Source of the DNA: Parvularcula sp039033795 | GTDB lineage: Bacteria > Pseudomonadota > Alphaproteobacteria > Caulobacterales > Parvularculaceae | DNA: 7,202 bases | Assembly: GCA_039033795.1 (NCBI GenBank) | Contig: JBCCBY010000155.1 | Coordinates: forward strand, 1-7,202 | Direction: 5' to 3' | Part shown: positions 1-6,889 of the stretch, one piece after another | Layout: each line of letters starts with the position of its first letter | How positions within the stretch are numbered: position 1 is the stretch's first letter | Position numbers and translations under genes: made by a program | Notes under the pieces: generated by a model | What the model saw: the letters and a program-made list of their open reading frames with translations, nothing else | Told to the model about the DNA's origin: nothing | Databases searched by the model: none

Positions 1-865
1 CAATGTCGATCACAAGACCCTTGTCACGAAGCACACTATACTGAGGGTCAAATGGCGTCAGAACGATCGAGCAGCCAAACTTAACCGCTTCTGCGGTAAC
101 CCCAGATTGAGCGATCGGCACGCTCTTTGGATTCCAGAGAATGGCCGTTTCATCGAGAATCTGCGCCTTGCGCTCCTCACTAAAGCGTTCGATCGCATAA
201 ACCTCAATGCTGTCTGGCATATGAGGAACCATTCGGCGCAAGGCTTTGGGTTGGCCGGTCAAGATCGTTGGGACAAAGCCTTCCTTTTGCAGATGATCTG
301 CCAACGCAATAAACTCTTTGAGGTATCGTCGCTGATCGATGCGGCCCAGATAGGTGATCCGGCGTGACGGTTGTTGGTTTCGCCGGGTGGCGTTTTCCGG
401 CGGTGACAAAAGTAAGGGGGCCATGCGGATCTTCTCGCTTTTGACAGAGAAAGCGTCCCGAGCCTTTTCCTCCGCATGCACCCCGCTCACAAGCACATGG
501 CTCGCCCAAAAGGTGTCATTCCTTTGCAGGCAGTACATGACCAAGCCTTTGAAAAATCCATCATTCTTGATTTTTTGATTGAACGGCAGCGGCTCATGAA
601 AATAATAGACGATCCGGATTTTTAAGAGCCAAGCGAGCGGCAAAACGAACAGGTTCGACAATCCAGATGATTGCATAAAAAGCACCGGTGGAGATGCCCT
701 CAGATGCCGGAGGAGATCCCAAAACGCGCCAAAACCATCGCCAAGGCGCGCCGCCGCCATCCCCGCTTCGTGCGCATAGCCCAAAAGCGCACTCAGATGC
801 ATATCGTGCGTTGCGCTCGACTTGCTGCTGCTTACTGCAAAAGCCGACTGAGTTCTCCACGTCAC
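1..865 (-). CDS. Glycosyltransferase, GT-B fold (GT4-like), partial at its C-terminus
   Basis: This reading frame is open from a GTG at 865 to the left edge and gives 288 residues with no stop. The fold reads as a GT-B glycosyltransferase. A first strand and loop (residues 6-20) lead into a helix with ALLGYAHEAG (26-35). A hydrophobic stretch (72-88) ends in YYFHEP (87-92). A linker then enters the C-terminal nucleotide-sugar-binding domain at YLGRIDQRRYLKEF (172-185). The donor-site helix is SGVTAEAVKFG (254-264). E259 matches the second Glu of the usual E-x7-E motif, but the position of the first Glu holds Ile251. The GTG start overlaps the stop of a short upstream frame as GTGA (865-862), with a weak AAGG eight bases upstream and a better AAGGAG thirteen bases upstream. 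ATG 802 is a poorer start because it would remove the first strand. The likely role is sugar transfer onto the lipid-linked repeat unit at the inner face of the membrane. Donor and acceptor cannot be told. Confidence 0.8.
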   Translation of the reverse strand, partial: MTWRTQSAFAVSSSKSSATHDMHLSALLGYAHEAGMAAARLGDGFGAFWDLLRHLRASPPVLFMQSSGLSNLFVLPLAWLLKIRIVYYFHEPLPFNQKIKNDGFFKGLVMYCLQRNDTFWASHVLVSGVHAEEKARDAFSVKSEKIRMAPLLLSPPENATRRNQQPSRRITYLGRIDQRRYLKEFIALADHLQKEGFVPTILTGQPKALRRMVPHMPDSIEVYAIERFSEERKAQILDETAILWNPKSVPIAQSGVTAEAVKFGCSIVLTPFDPQYSVLRDKGLVIDI

Positions 866-966
866 CGACCTAGCCTTGCTCCTTCCATATCCTGAAGCGC
901 GTTCAGCCCCAGACCGATCCGGGCGGCGTCAAAGACATCGTCAGCAGGAGGGTTTAACGTTACCAA
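862..966 (-). pseudogene. Probable 3' remnant of an upstream gene, coupled to the left glycosyltransferase
   Basis: This short minus-strand frame ends at TGA 864-862 and overlaps the GTG of the following glycosyltransferase by four bases (GTGA), the usual join inside an operon. Its last about 30 codons look like real coding sequence: residues NPPADDVFDAARIGLG are followed by an amphipathic LNALQDMEGARLGR end. Upstream of about 955 the same frame stays open to 1137 but fills with codons such as AGA, GGA, TTA and GTA and looks non-coding. No ATG or GTG lies in the open part ahead of this stretch. The only candidate start near the coding-like part is TTG 966, with AGAGGA directly against it and GAGAAG eight bases upstream. 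I do not recognise the family. It is either the tail of a gene whose front was lost or replaced, with a breakpoint near 950-970, or a tiny 34-residue protein. Confidence 0.4.
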
Positions 967-1112
967 TCCTCTGACTTCTCTCGATAACCTATCAGTTGTT
1001 ACTCGATCATGATTCCCAATACCCAATCGCTCGCCAACGCGATACAAGGTCGGTGGGAAAGATCGGTCGTCACCTCTAGGGTGTCTTTGGGTGGGTGATA
1101 AGCAGGGCGAAC

Positions 1113-1116
1113 GAGG
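1113..1116 (+). promoter_or_regulatory. Ribosome binding site of the polymerase gene
   Basis: GAGG lies six bases before ATG 1123 and supports that start. No convincing promoter boxes were found in the 866-1122 intergenic region on either strand. Confidence 0.55.
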
Positions 1117-1122
1117 CGAAAC

Positions 1123-2457
1123 ATGCGTGACGGGATCTCAGGTGTTGCGGCGGAAAAGCCAGACTTTGCCTTGCGTTGGCTGGCTGTTCTGGCGGCCGCC
1201 TCCCCCTTTGTGAGCACCGACCCCGCGCCATTTGATATTCTTGCGTTTCTTGTCATCCTCGCGCTGGGTGCGCGGTTGCTGCAGCCAGGCAACAAGACGA
1301 TCAACGCTTTTTCGCTGGTCCATATTTTCTTCGTGGCGATCGCTGTTTCCGTCTTTGTGATGCGCGGTGCCAGCCTGGGTGGTTTTCAGCTCAAATATCT
1401 GGTGACCCAGATTTACCTGACCTTCCTTTTCGCGGTGCTGCACGCGGTCTTTTCCAAATCACGCCAAAGCCTGATTGTCTTTGCAGGATTTTGGACTGCC
1501 GCTGCCATCGTGCAGAGCGTGGTGGTGATCCTGCTCGACCAGATTGGCGGGTTTCCCATCATCTACCGGGATGAAGCCGCTTATCGCCTGCGCGGGTTTT
1601 TTCAGGATCCGAATGTTCTTGGACCCTTTTTGGTCTTTCCGATGGCTTACCTGGTCAGTGCTGCACGTGTTCCTTTTGTTCAACGTCTTGTTGGTATTGG
1701 TATTTTGGCTTTGCTCTTGTTGCTCACCTACAGCCGGGCGGCTTGGGGGGGCGCGTTGGTGGCGATGATGATTGCCATTCCGATGAGTGGGCTGCTGCTT
1801 GCGCCGCGGCGCGCGCTTGGCCTGGCCACGGTGGGGGTTGGTGTGATGGTCATGGCCGTGATCGGCGCCGTGATCGCCGATGGTGGCAGCGCCCTTCAGG
1901 ATCGATTACAGTTCCAGGATTATGACACTGGTCGCTTAGAACACTTGGTGCTTGCTTTGCTTGAGGGCTGGACCAATCCCTTTGGTTTGGGCCCTGGCGC
2001 GTTTTTGATCGACCACGAGACATCGCCTCACAACCTCTTTTTGGGTCGGTTGACCGACGCCGGTTATGTTCCCACCCTGCTCACCATTGCTGTCTTTATT
2101 TTCGCCATCGGCCAGTCGTTCCGTGTGGCTTTGCGCGAGCGGAGCGGCCTGGCCATCGCCGTTTTCGCCGCCCTCATGGCTCATTTGGTGATCTCGGGCG
2201 TGATCAATTCGCACCATTGGCGCCATTTGATCGTGCTTTTGGCGATGGGTATCGCGCTTGGCAGTCCCTTTGCGAAGCCAGCGCCTGAACCCAAGAAACG
2301 GCAACAAGCGCCGACGATGCCGCGTTGGCGAATGCGCGAAGTCGCCATGGCCACGGACACCCAAGCCCCTGATGCAAAGCCTCGCAGCTTCCGAGAGATC
2401 AATCCGTACCGCAACCAATGGGCCAACTCGACCCCCAATCTTCCGACGGGCCGTTGA
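1123..2457 (+). CDS. O-antigen ligase / Wzy-type polysaccharide polymerase, multi-pass membrane protein
   Basis: This 444-residue protein is rich in hydrophobic segments and looks like an inner-membrane O-antigen ligase/polymerase. Family hallmarks are visible: RGFFQDPNVLGPF (157-169) at the start of a membrane segment, TYSRAAWGG (202-210), then a periplasmic loop with GRLEH (269-273), GLGPGAF (288-294) and SPHNLFL (301-307). This matches the Wzy_C domain, which works on undecaprenyl-linked sugars at the periplasmic face. About ten membrane segments can be picked out between residues 17 and 380. From about 383 to 444 a hydrophilic tail rich in Pro, Arg and Lys follows, with no recognised domain. 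The start is ATG with GAGG six bases upstream. The flippase in the facing operon makes polymerase the more likely role than lipopolysaccharide ligase, but motifs alone cannot separate the two. It is probably cotranscribed with the sulfotransferase 104 bases downstream. Confidence 0.88.
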   Translation: MRDGISGVAAEKPDFALRWLAVLAAASPFVSTDPAPFDILAFLVILALGARLLQPGNKTINAFSLVHIFFVAIAVSVFVMRGASLGGFQLKYLVTQIYLTFLFAVLHAVFSKSRQSLIVFAGFWTAAAIVQSVVVILLDQIGGFPIIYRDEAAYRLRGFFQDPNVLGPFLVFPMAYLVSAARVPFVQRLVGIGILALLLLLTYSRAAWGGALVAMMIAIPMSGLLLAPRRALGLATVGVGVMVMAVIGAVIADGGSALQDRLQFQDYDTGRLEHLVLALLEGWTNPFGLGPGAFLIDHETSPHNLFLGRLTDAGYVPTLLTIAVFIFAIGQSFRVALRERSGLAIAVFAALMAHLVISGVINSHHWRHLIVLLAMGIALGSPFAKPAPEPKKRQQAPTMPRWRMREVAMATDTQAPDAKPRSFREINPYRNQWANSTPNLPTGR

Positions 2458-2561
2458 CTGTATTGACCAACACTATGCGATCGCGGAAAGACATAAGAGG
2501 GGTTCAGGCAAGTCAAGACGCTTGATTGGCGGTTCTTGATACCAAGTAGCGGGCAACGCGT

Positions 2562-3191
2562 GTGATCGATCTCAAGCATCGGGTGGTTTACATCCATATC
2601 CCCAAAACCGGTGGCACATCGATCGAAAGCTACTTTCAAGAAGTCCTCAACATTCCTGATGAGGCGCTTCCCGCGTTGGGCGTATTTATCAATGGCAAGG
2701 GGTCTCCGCTCGAACGACAGAACGGACACAACACTCTTGGCATGTATGAGCGCTATTACTTCAATGGTCCGATACCGGAGGATTTTCGAGTCTTTGCCGT
2801 GGTGCGCAACCCGATCAAGCGTTTTTGGAGTGAGTACAATTGGCGGCGCCTGCCCCCGCCCCGACGCTTTCCTATCCACTCGACCCTGCCCGCAAATCTC
2901 TTGATCAGGCTGTCGGAAAAACCCATTCCAATCCTTAAAGACCTTAACAGCCATATGCGCCCACAACACACTTATTTGGAGGGCGAGAGCCTTTCACGGG
3001 TCCGTATCTTACGACAAGAGACGCTATCGGATGATTTCGCGGCCATGTGCCGTGACTGGGGTCTGCCGAACACGCCCCTACCGCGCTCGAACACCTCGCC
3101 GAAACAGCGCCCGGTTAAAAACCGCGAGAAGATCGAAAACTGGGTACGCACATTCTATGCTGAGGACTTCAAGCGCTTTGGTTATGAGTGA
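2562..3191 (+). CDS. Sulfotransferase, Sulfotransfer_2-like (PAPS-dependent)
   Basis: This cytoplasmic-type protein of 209 residues transfers sulfate from PAPS. The 5'-phosphosulfate loop is PKTGGTS (14-20) after the strand VVYIHI. The 3'-phosphate site is VVRNPIKRFWSEY (80-92), with R82 and S90 as the expected binding residues. GHNTL (55-59) falls between them, where this family carries its HxT-like segment, so H56 is a candidate catalytic base. The C-terminus ends in YAEDFKRFGYE, the usual end for the family. The start is GTG 2562: an in-frame TAG at 2547-2549 closes the frame and no ATG lies between, although the ribosome site is weak. The length is short to normal. Enzymes of this type modify sugar hydroxyls, and the position after a polymerase gene suggests that the exported polysaccharide or its precursor is the substrate. 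Sulfation of another acceptor cannot be excluded. Confidence 0.85.
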   Translation: MIDLKHRVVYIHIPKTGGTSIESYFQEVLNIPDEALPALGVFINGKGSPLERQNGHNTLGMYERYYFNGPIPEDFRVFAVVRNPIKRFWSEYNWRRLPPPRRFPIHSTLPANLLIRLSEKPIPILKDLNSHMRPQHTYLEGESLSRVRILRQETLSDDFAAMCRDWGLPNTPLPRSNTSPKQRPVKNREKIENWVRTFYAEDFKRFGYE

Positions 3192-3210
3192 TCGCCACAC
3201 GCTAGATCAC
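3188..3210. other. Inverted repeat across the two convergent stop codons
   Basis: GTGATC (3188-3193) and GATCAC (3205-3210) form a perfect six-base-pair stem around an 11-base loop. The left arm overlaps the stop of the plus-strand sulfotransferase and the loop contains the stop of the minus-strand one. There is no T tract on either strand, so a factor-independent terminator is doubtful. Confidence 0.25.
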
Positions 3211-4113
3211 CGATTTGGCCTCCGACGCATAGGCGGCCGAATCGCCCGCACACCAAGCTTCATAGGTTTTGATGTCATTGCTCAGCTTTTCGGCGATAAA
3301 GGTCTGCGCGTCAGCGGTGGTGGGGCTATCATAAGTCCCCGTCATTTTTGGCTGGATTGAATCCATTGGCTCACCTTCAACCCCAAGGAAGCGCTGGACT
3401 TGCGCCAGAACATCCTGCGGATGAGCGAACATGTGCTCGCTGCGGACAAGCATAACGTTCGACGGCGAGAAACGGGTGAACCAAGGAGCCAATAAATCCG
3501 TGTACCTGCCACGTGCCGCGTAACTAAAATGCCGCAAAGCGTGCAATGATGATTTATCGTCAGCGTAATTGTCATATGCCGGCGCGAGACGTTCATCTTC
3601 AAGCTCAAACGCACGCAACATGTCTTCGTTCTCGGCACCCATCCTTTTGGAGTGAAAGTAATGCGAGATCGCGCGATCTTTGGGATGGCGCAGCAATGCG
3701 ATGATCTTTAGATCTGGACAAATCTGATGCGCCGTTGCGGCTGTGTCGGGAAAGAAAATATAGCTCGGCGTGGCCTCACCTGTGATTTGGCGATCCGTGA
3801 TCGGTCTAAAAAAAAGCCGATACCCATCAGCACCCTTTTTGGCTTTCCGCGGTGTCTCCAGGTACCCCAATTCCTTGCTCACGGGAGCAATGATTTGGGG
3901 ATGCTGACAAAGCCAACTGAAAAGCGATGTGGTGCCCGCTTTTTGCGATCCTATGATGAGAAAATGAGGCAGTGGGCGTTGCGACAGAGGGCCTTGCAAA
4001 CGCGCCGCGGTACCGATCACAGGGCCAACCAGGGGACGAATGTAATTCTTGAGGTTTTGCGGTACGTTCTTACGCACCCAATTCACAACCGTCGATTCTT
4101 CTAGCAAACTCAA
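3202..4113 (-). CDS. Sulfotransferase, NDST-like Sulfotransfer_1 family (PAPS-dependent)
   Basis: This 303-residue protein has the arrangement of heparan-sulfate-type sulfotransferases. FLIIGSQKAGTTSLF (51-65) is the 5'-phosphosulfate loop, with K58 as the expected key lysine. SKELGYLE (79-86) matches the conserved KE motif. GEATPSY (112-118) comes next, and LLRHPKDRAISHYF (140-153) is the 3'-phosphate site, with R142 and S150. The C-terminal helices (about 220-303) are normal for the family. There is no signal peptide, although residues 20-40 are mildly hydrophobic. The start is TTG, well supported by AAGGGGA six bases upstream. Start and stop overlap by four bases (TTGA) with the flippase gene before it, so translation is probably coupled. 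The likely role is sulfation of the polysaccharide or its lipid-linked precursor. It is clearly different from the plus-strand sulfotransferase, so the two probably act on different positions or acceptors. Confidence 0.87.
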   Translation of the reverse strand: MSLLEESTVVNWVRKNVPQNLKNYIRPLVGPVIGTAARLQGPLSQRPLPHFLIIGSQKAGTTSLFSWLCQHPQIIAPVSKELGYLETPRKAKKGADGYRLFFRPITDRQITGEATPSYIFFPDTAATAHQICPDLKIIALLRHPKDRAISHYFHSKRMGAENEDMLRAFELEDERLAPAYDNYADDKSSLHALRHFSYAARGRYTDLLAPWFTRFSPSNVMLVRSEHMFAHPQDVLAQVQRFLGVEGEPMDSIQPKMTGTYDSPTTADAQTFIAEKLSNDIKTYEAWCAGDSAAYASEAKSVI

Positions 4114-5591
4114 CGTTGATCCCCTTTAAGCCGCCGTAAGAGCAACGTACCGAGATGAAGGATGGTGGTATCGATACCGTATTTGACTTTGATCCATAAC
4201 GCCACGGTCACGTTCCAAACCACAATGGTCAGTGCACTTGCGACAACCGCTCCGGACAAACCGTCATACGTGCTGAGGATCGCGACACAAAAAAGGCCCA
4301 CGATATTCACCGTCGCTAAAATGAGGACATGGGACCTCTCATGCCCAGTCATCAGCATAAAGACTCCTGTAGGCCCGCAAAAGGCATTCACAACCGCGCC
4401 GGATGCCAAGATCATCAACAACCCGCCATACTCTGAAAAGCTTGGATCAAAAAGTGCCATGATCCAAGCTCCTTCCATGGCAAAAAGAAGCCATCCAGCA
4501 AGGGTGGGTAGTGTCAAGCCAAGTGCAATGAGGGCGCAAATGCGTTGAATGCTCGCTTTGTCATCCTCCGCCCAGGCTTTGGCGATCATAGGTGCACCAA
4601 TCATATTTGCGGCAACGAGCGGCAGAGACAACAACGCCGACGTGCGCTGCGCGGCAAAGAACACACCGGCGTCGACCACGTTCAGCACCGCGCTCACGAC
4701 GACCACGCTGAGCTGGGTCAACAACACGGTCACAATTGCCGCCAGCGCTAGCCATCGCGCATCAACAAGCGCAGAGATCGGCGCCGGCGGATGTTCTTGG
4801 GCAGCAGCCCAACCGTCTTTGGTCAAGGCAACCCGTTGACCCAACACAAATTGAGCGATGTTAAGCGCCAGAAGGACAATGCATGTCCAAGCGAAGGCCT
4901 CAGTGGCCGTCACCTGAACGCCGGTGCTGACCAGCCAAGCCAAAAGCGCAACCAAAGACAGACGCCAGATCACGTCACGGGGGAGAAGAGCAAGATTGAC
5001 AGACCCCCAACCCCGCAGCGCGTTGCTCTGAAACTCAGCGACCGCAAAGGGCAACGCCAAACCCGCCGCTATCAACGGAGCCCACCAAAAATAGCCCAGC
5101 GCTTCTCCAAAAAGACCCGCTGTTGCGCAGATCGCCAAAAGCACAGCACCCAGAAGACCCAGCGCAAGATAGCCATCGCGCATCAGCCCAAGAGCAGCAC
5201 CATGTTGTTTGTTGCTGATCAGGGCTGGGATCTGGCGCAAGGCGAGCGTGTGAACACCGCCGACGACAACAAAACCAAGGAAGTTACCGAGGCTAAACCA
5301 CGTCGCATATCGTCCGTATTCCTCAGGCCCCAGCCAGCGCGCCAGACAGACAAAAAGGACGAACGTCAATCCCGCCGTTGCGACCTTAATCGCAAGCGCA
5401 GAGACGCCTTTGCTGAGAAGTTGGTTGACGATCCGGTCGTCCTGAAGATGACCCCAAATCTTTGCTGCCCGGCTCAGCACAGCCACTCCACTCACCCTAA
5501 GCTGCGCCAAACGACAATCATCTGGCAACCAGCCTGCTTCTTTTCCCAGAAAGGCCGCAGCCTTCGATCGTCTCTCGCACGACCGCCCCAT
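4110..5591 (-). CDS. Polysaccharide flippase, MOP superfamily (Wzx-like)
   Basis: This integral membrane protein of up to 493 residues has about twelve or more hydrophobic segments. The N-terminal part carries the pattern of Wzx/MOP exporters: LLSKGVSALAIKVATAG leads into the first membrane helix and is followed by CLARWLGPEEYGRYATWFS (about residues 81-99). The family moves undecaprenyl-diphosphate-linked repeat units across the inner membrane. The longest frame begins at ATG 5591, seven bases after the preceding stop, but no ribosome site precedes it and its first 35 residues are polar and Cys/Arg-rich. GTG 5486 has AGGG eight bases upstream and gives a more normal N-terminus (458 residues), so it may be the true start. 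The gene lies between a GT4 glycosyltransferase and a sulfotransferase in one operon and overlaps the latter by four bases. With the Wzy-type polymerase it points to a Wzx/Wzy-dependent pathway. Confidence 0.87.
   Translation of the reverse strand: MGRSCERRSKAAAFLGKEAGWLPDDCRLAQLRVSGVAVLSRAAKIWGHLQDDRIVNQLLSKGVSALAIKVATAGLTFVLFVCLARWLGPEEYGRYATWFSLGNFLGFVVVGGVHTLALRQIPALISNKQHGAALGLMRDGYLALGLLGAVLLAICATAGLFGEALGYFWWAPLIAAGLALPFAVAEFQSNALRGWGSVNLALLPRDVIWRLSLVALLAWLVSTGVQVTATEAFAWTCIVLLALNIAQFVLGQRVALTKDGWAAAQEHPPAPISALVDARWLALAAIVTVLLTQLSVVVVSAVLNVVDAGVFFAAQRTSALLSLPLVAANMIGAPMIAKAWAEDDKASIQRICALIALGLTLPTLAGWLLFAMEGAWIMALFDPSFSEYGGLLMILASGAVVNAFCGPTGVFMLMTGHERSHVLILATVNIVGLFCVAILSTYDGLSGAVVASALTIVVWNVTVALWIKVKYGIDTTILHLGTLLLRRLKGDQR
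4120..4126 (-). promoter_or_regulatory. Strong ribosome binding site for a TTG start, inside the flippase gene
   Basis: AAGGGGA on the minus strand lies six bases before TTG 4113. It is encoded within the last codons of the flippase (Leu-Lys-Gly-Asp-Gln-Arg). It decides the unusual TTG start of the sulfotransferase and explains the four-base overlap. Confidence 0.65.
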
Positions 5592-5598
5592 CGCTACG

Positions 5599-6750
5599 TT
5601 AGTGGCCCGCCGCCTCCAGGTAAATCTTCAAGGTTTCCTCCACCATTCGATCAGCGGTCCGCTCTCGGGCCAAAGCTCGACTTGCCTCGGCGAAGGCTGA
5701 ACGGCGATTGGCATCTCCGGTCAGGGGGAGAAGCACATCGGCAAATTCCTCTGGCGATGCGTCTAACGGCACGACATAGCCATTTTTGTTGGTTTCCACG
5801 GTTTCCGGCACGCCGCCCACATCAGTGGACACGATCGGCAGTCCAGCCTGCAAAGCTTCAAGAAGCGTGTAGGGCATCGCTTCGTAACGGCTGGTCATGG
5901 CAAAGACATCGAACCCCTCAAAAAGAGAAGTGCCCGCGGTGAAACCCAAAAACTTCACCGCCTCTGGCGCAGCGATACGGCGCGAGGCTTCCATCAGTTC
6001 TCCATCACCCGCGACCACGCCGATAATCTGCGCGTTTTTCTGGTGCGCGATGGTCATGGCCTCAACAAAACGGAGGGGATCTTTTTGCTGTTCCAATCGG
6101 CCAATGAAACCGATGACCACAGCGTCATCGTCCACCCCCATCAATGACCGCGCCTCCGCGCGCGGCGCGAAACCGCCGGGCGTCACACCATTCACCACCG
6201 TTCTCAGCCGTCGATCGGACAGCCCGAGCGACCGTGCGTGCTCGGCCTCTGCAGAGCTGACTGCAATCACCCGGTCGGCGCGCGGGCCGAGAACACGCTC
6301 GATACCGCCATAAAGAAGGGACAAAGGACGCGAGAGACCAGGATCCATCGTCCGAAAAGCATGCGGTGTGTAAATCCTTTGGCCTGCATAACGCCGAGGA
6401 AGAAGACGCAACAACGCGCCGGCTTTGGAGCTGTGGGCGTGGGTGATGTCAAAGGGGCCATGCTTTGCCAACAATTGCCCGAGACCAAAGAGATCACGGA
6501 CATCGCCAGCCCCCACTGACCGGCGCATGGGCGCTTCAACGGCAACGGTGTTGGGCAGATTATGAAGCGCCGCCACAAACCCCTCTTCCGCACGCGCGGT
6601 GGCATAGAACACGGTGACACTGCACCCTCTATCGACCAGTCCGGCGGTGAGGTCGAGGACATGCCGACCTGATCCGCCCCCTGATGTTTCAAGCACGATT
6701 GCCACGCGCAGAGTTTCTGTCGGTGCCTCACTCGTGTTCAACGCTACCAC
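5599..6750 (-). CDS. Glycosyltransferase family 4 protein
   Basis: This 383-residue GT-B enzyme shows every GT4 landmark. The N-terminal strand RVAIVLETSGGGSGRH (15-30) has the glycine-rich acceptor-side loop. HAHSSKAG (104-111), YTPHAF (127-132) and VVNGV (185-189) follow. The donor domain begins at FIGRLEQQKDP (215-225), where R218 and K223 are the expected phosphate contacts. The E-x7-E motif is E290 to E298 in SRYEAMPYTLLEALQAGLP. It is a retaining enzyme that uses a nucleotide sugar in the cytoplasm, probably to extend the lipid-linked repeat unit. Linkage and sugar cannot be read from sequence. It is the first gene of the minus-strand operon, followed after a seven-base gap by the flippase. 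Two starts are possible: GTG 6750 has almost no ribosome site, whereas TTG 6741 has AGGTGG five bases upstream and would remove only three residues. Confidence 0.92.
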   Translation of the reverse strand: MVALNTSEAPTETLRVAIVLETSGGGSGRHVLDLTAGLVDRGCSVTVFYATARAEEGFVAALHNLPNTVAVEAPMRRSVGAGDVRDLFGLGQLLAKHGPFDITHAHSSKAGALLRLLPRRYAGQRIYTPHAFRTMDPGLSRPLSLLYGGIERVLGPRADRVIAVSSAEAEHARSLGLSDRRLRTVVNGVTPGGFAPRAEARSLMGVDDDAVVIGFIGRLEQQKDPLRFVEAMTIAHQKNAQIIGVVAGDGELMEASRRIAAPEAVKFLGFTAGTSLFEGFDVFAMTSRYEAMPYTLLEALQAGLPIVSTDVGGVPETVETNKNGYVVPLDASPEEFADVLLPLTGDANRRSAFAEASRALARERTADRMVEETLKIYLEAAGH

Positions 6751-6785
6751 CTAATCTTCGTCCAGAACCATGACCGCGCCTTGCG

Positions 6786-6814
6786 GCTAGACCATAGTGC
6801 GCCGCAGCAGGCAA
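6786..6814 (-). promoter_or_regulatory. Possible promoter of the glycosyltransferase-flippase-sulfotransferase operon
   Basis: On the minus strand TTGCCT (6814-6809) and TCTAGC (6791-6786) are separated by 17 bases and would start transcription about 30 bases before GTG 6750. The -10 box is poor, so this is only a candidate. Confidence 0.22.
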
Positions 6815-6861
6815 GCTGCGCGATGGGCAGCCAAGACCAGCCCGTTGCGCCGGGAGTTCTG

Positions 6862-6889
6862 TATTGGTATTGTTATTGCACGATTATTG
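6862..6889 (+). repeat. Four short TATTG repeats in the divergent intergenic region
   Basis: TATTG occurs at 6862, 6868, 6874 and 6885. The first three are spaced exactly six bases apart and the fourth eleven bases on. The patch is more AT-rich than its surroundings and overlaps the start of a perfect TTGACA. It may be a binding site for a regulator shared by the two divergent genes. Confidence 0.4.

Noticed and set aside
594..860. An 88-codon minus-strand frame beginning at a GTG near 860
   Set aside because: It overlaps the left glycosyltransferase in another frame. The glycosyltransferase frame carries HEP, GRID and the donor helix and stays open to the edge.
955..1013. Small palindromes TAACGTTA (955-962) and ATCATGAT (1006-1013)
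   Set aside because: Eight-base palindromes are expected by chance in a window of this size, and neither sits at a convincing promoter.
2258..2539. A 93-codon plus-strand frame bridging the polymerase end and the gap
   Set aside because: It overlaps the polymerase tail in another frame, is Arg-rich and has no ribosome site. The 2458-2561 gap shows no clear promoter, terminator or gene.
2181..2969. A 262-codon open frame on the minus strand
   Set aside because: It runs antisense across the end of the polymerase, the gap and the sulfotransferase and shows no recognisable domain. It is best explained as a shadow of the plus-strand codon pattern.
3188..3210. Bidirectional intrinsic terminator between the convergent sulfotransferase genes
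   Set aside because: The stem has only six pairs with an 11-base loop and no T tract on either strand. It is kept only as a weak inverted repeat.
4791..5942. A 383-codon open frame on the plus strand
   Set aside because: It lies opposite the flippase and the end of the glycosyltransferase, its protein is Lys/Arg/Gln/Pro-rich with no motif, and both opposite genes have clear family signatures.
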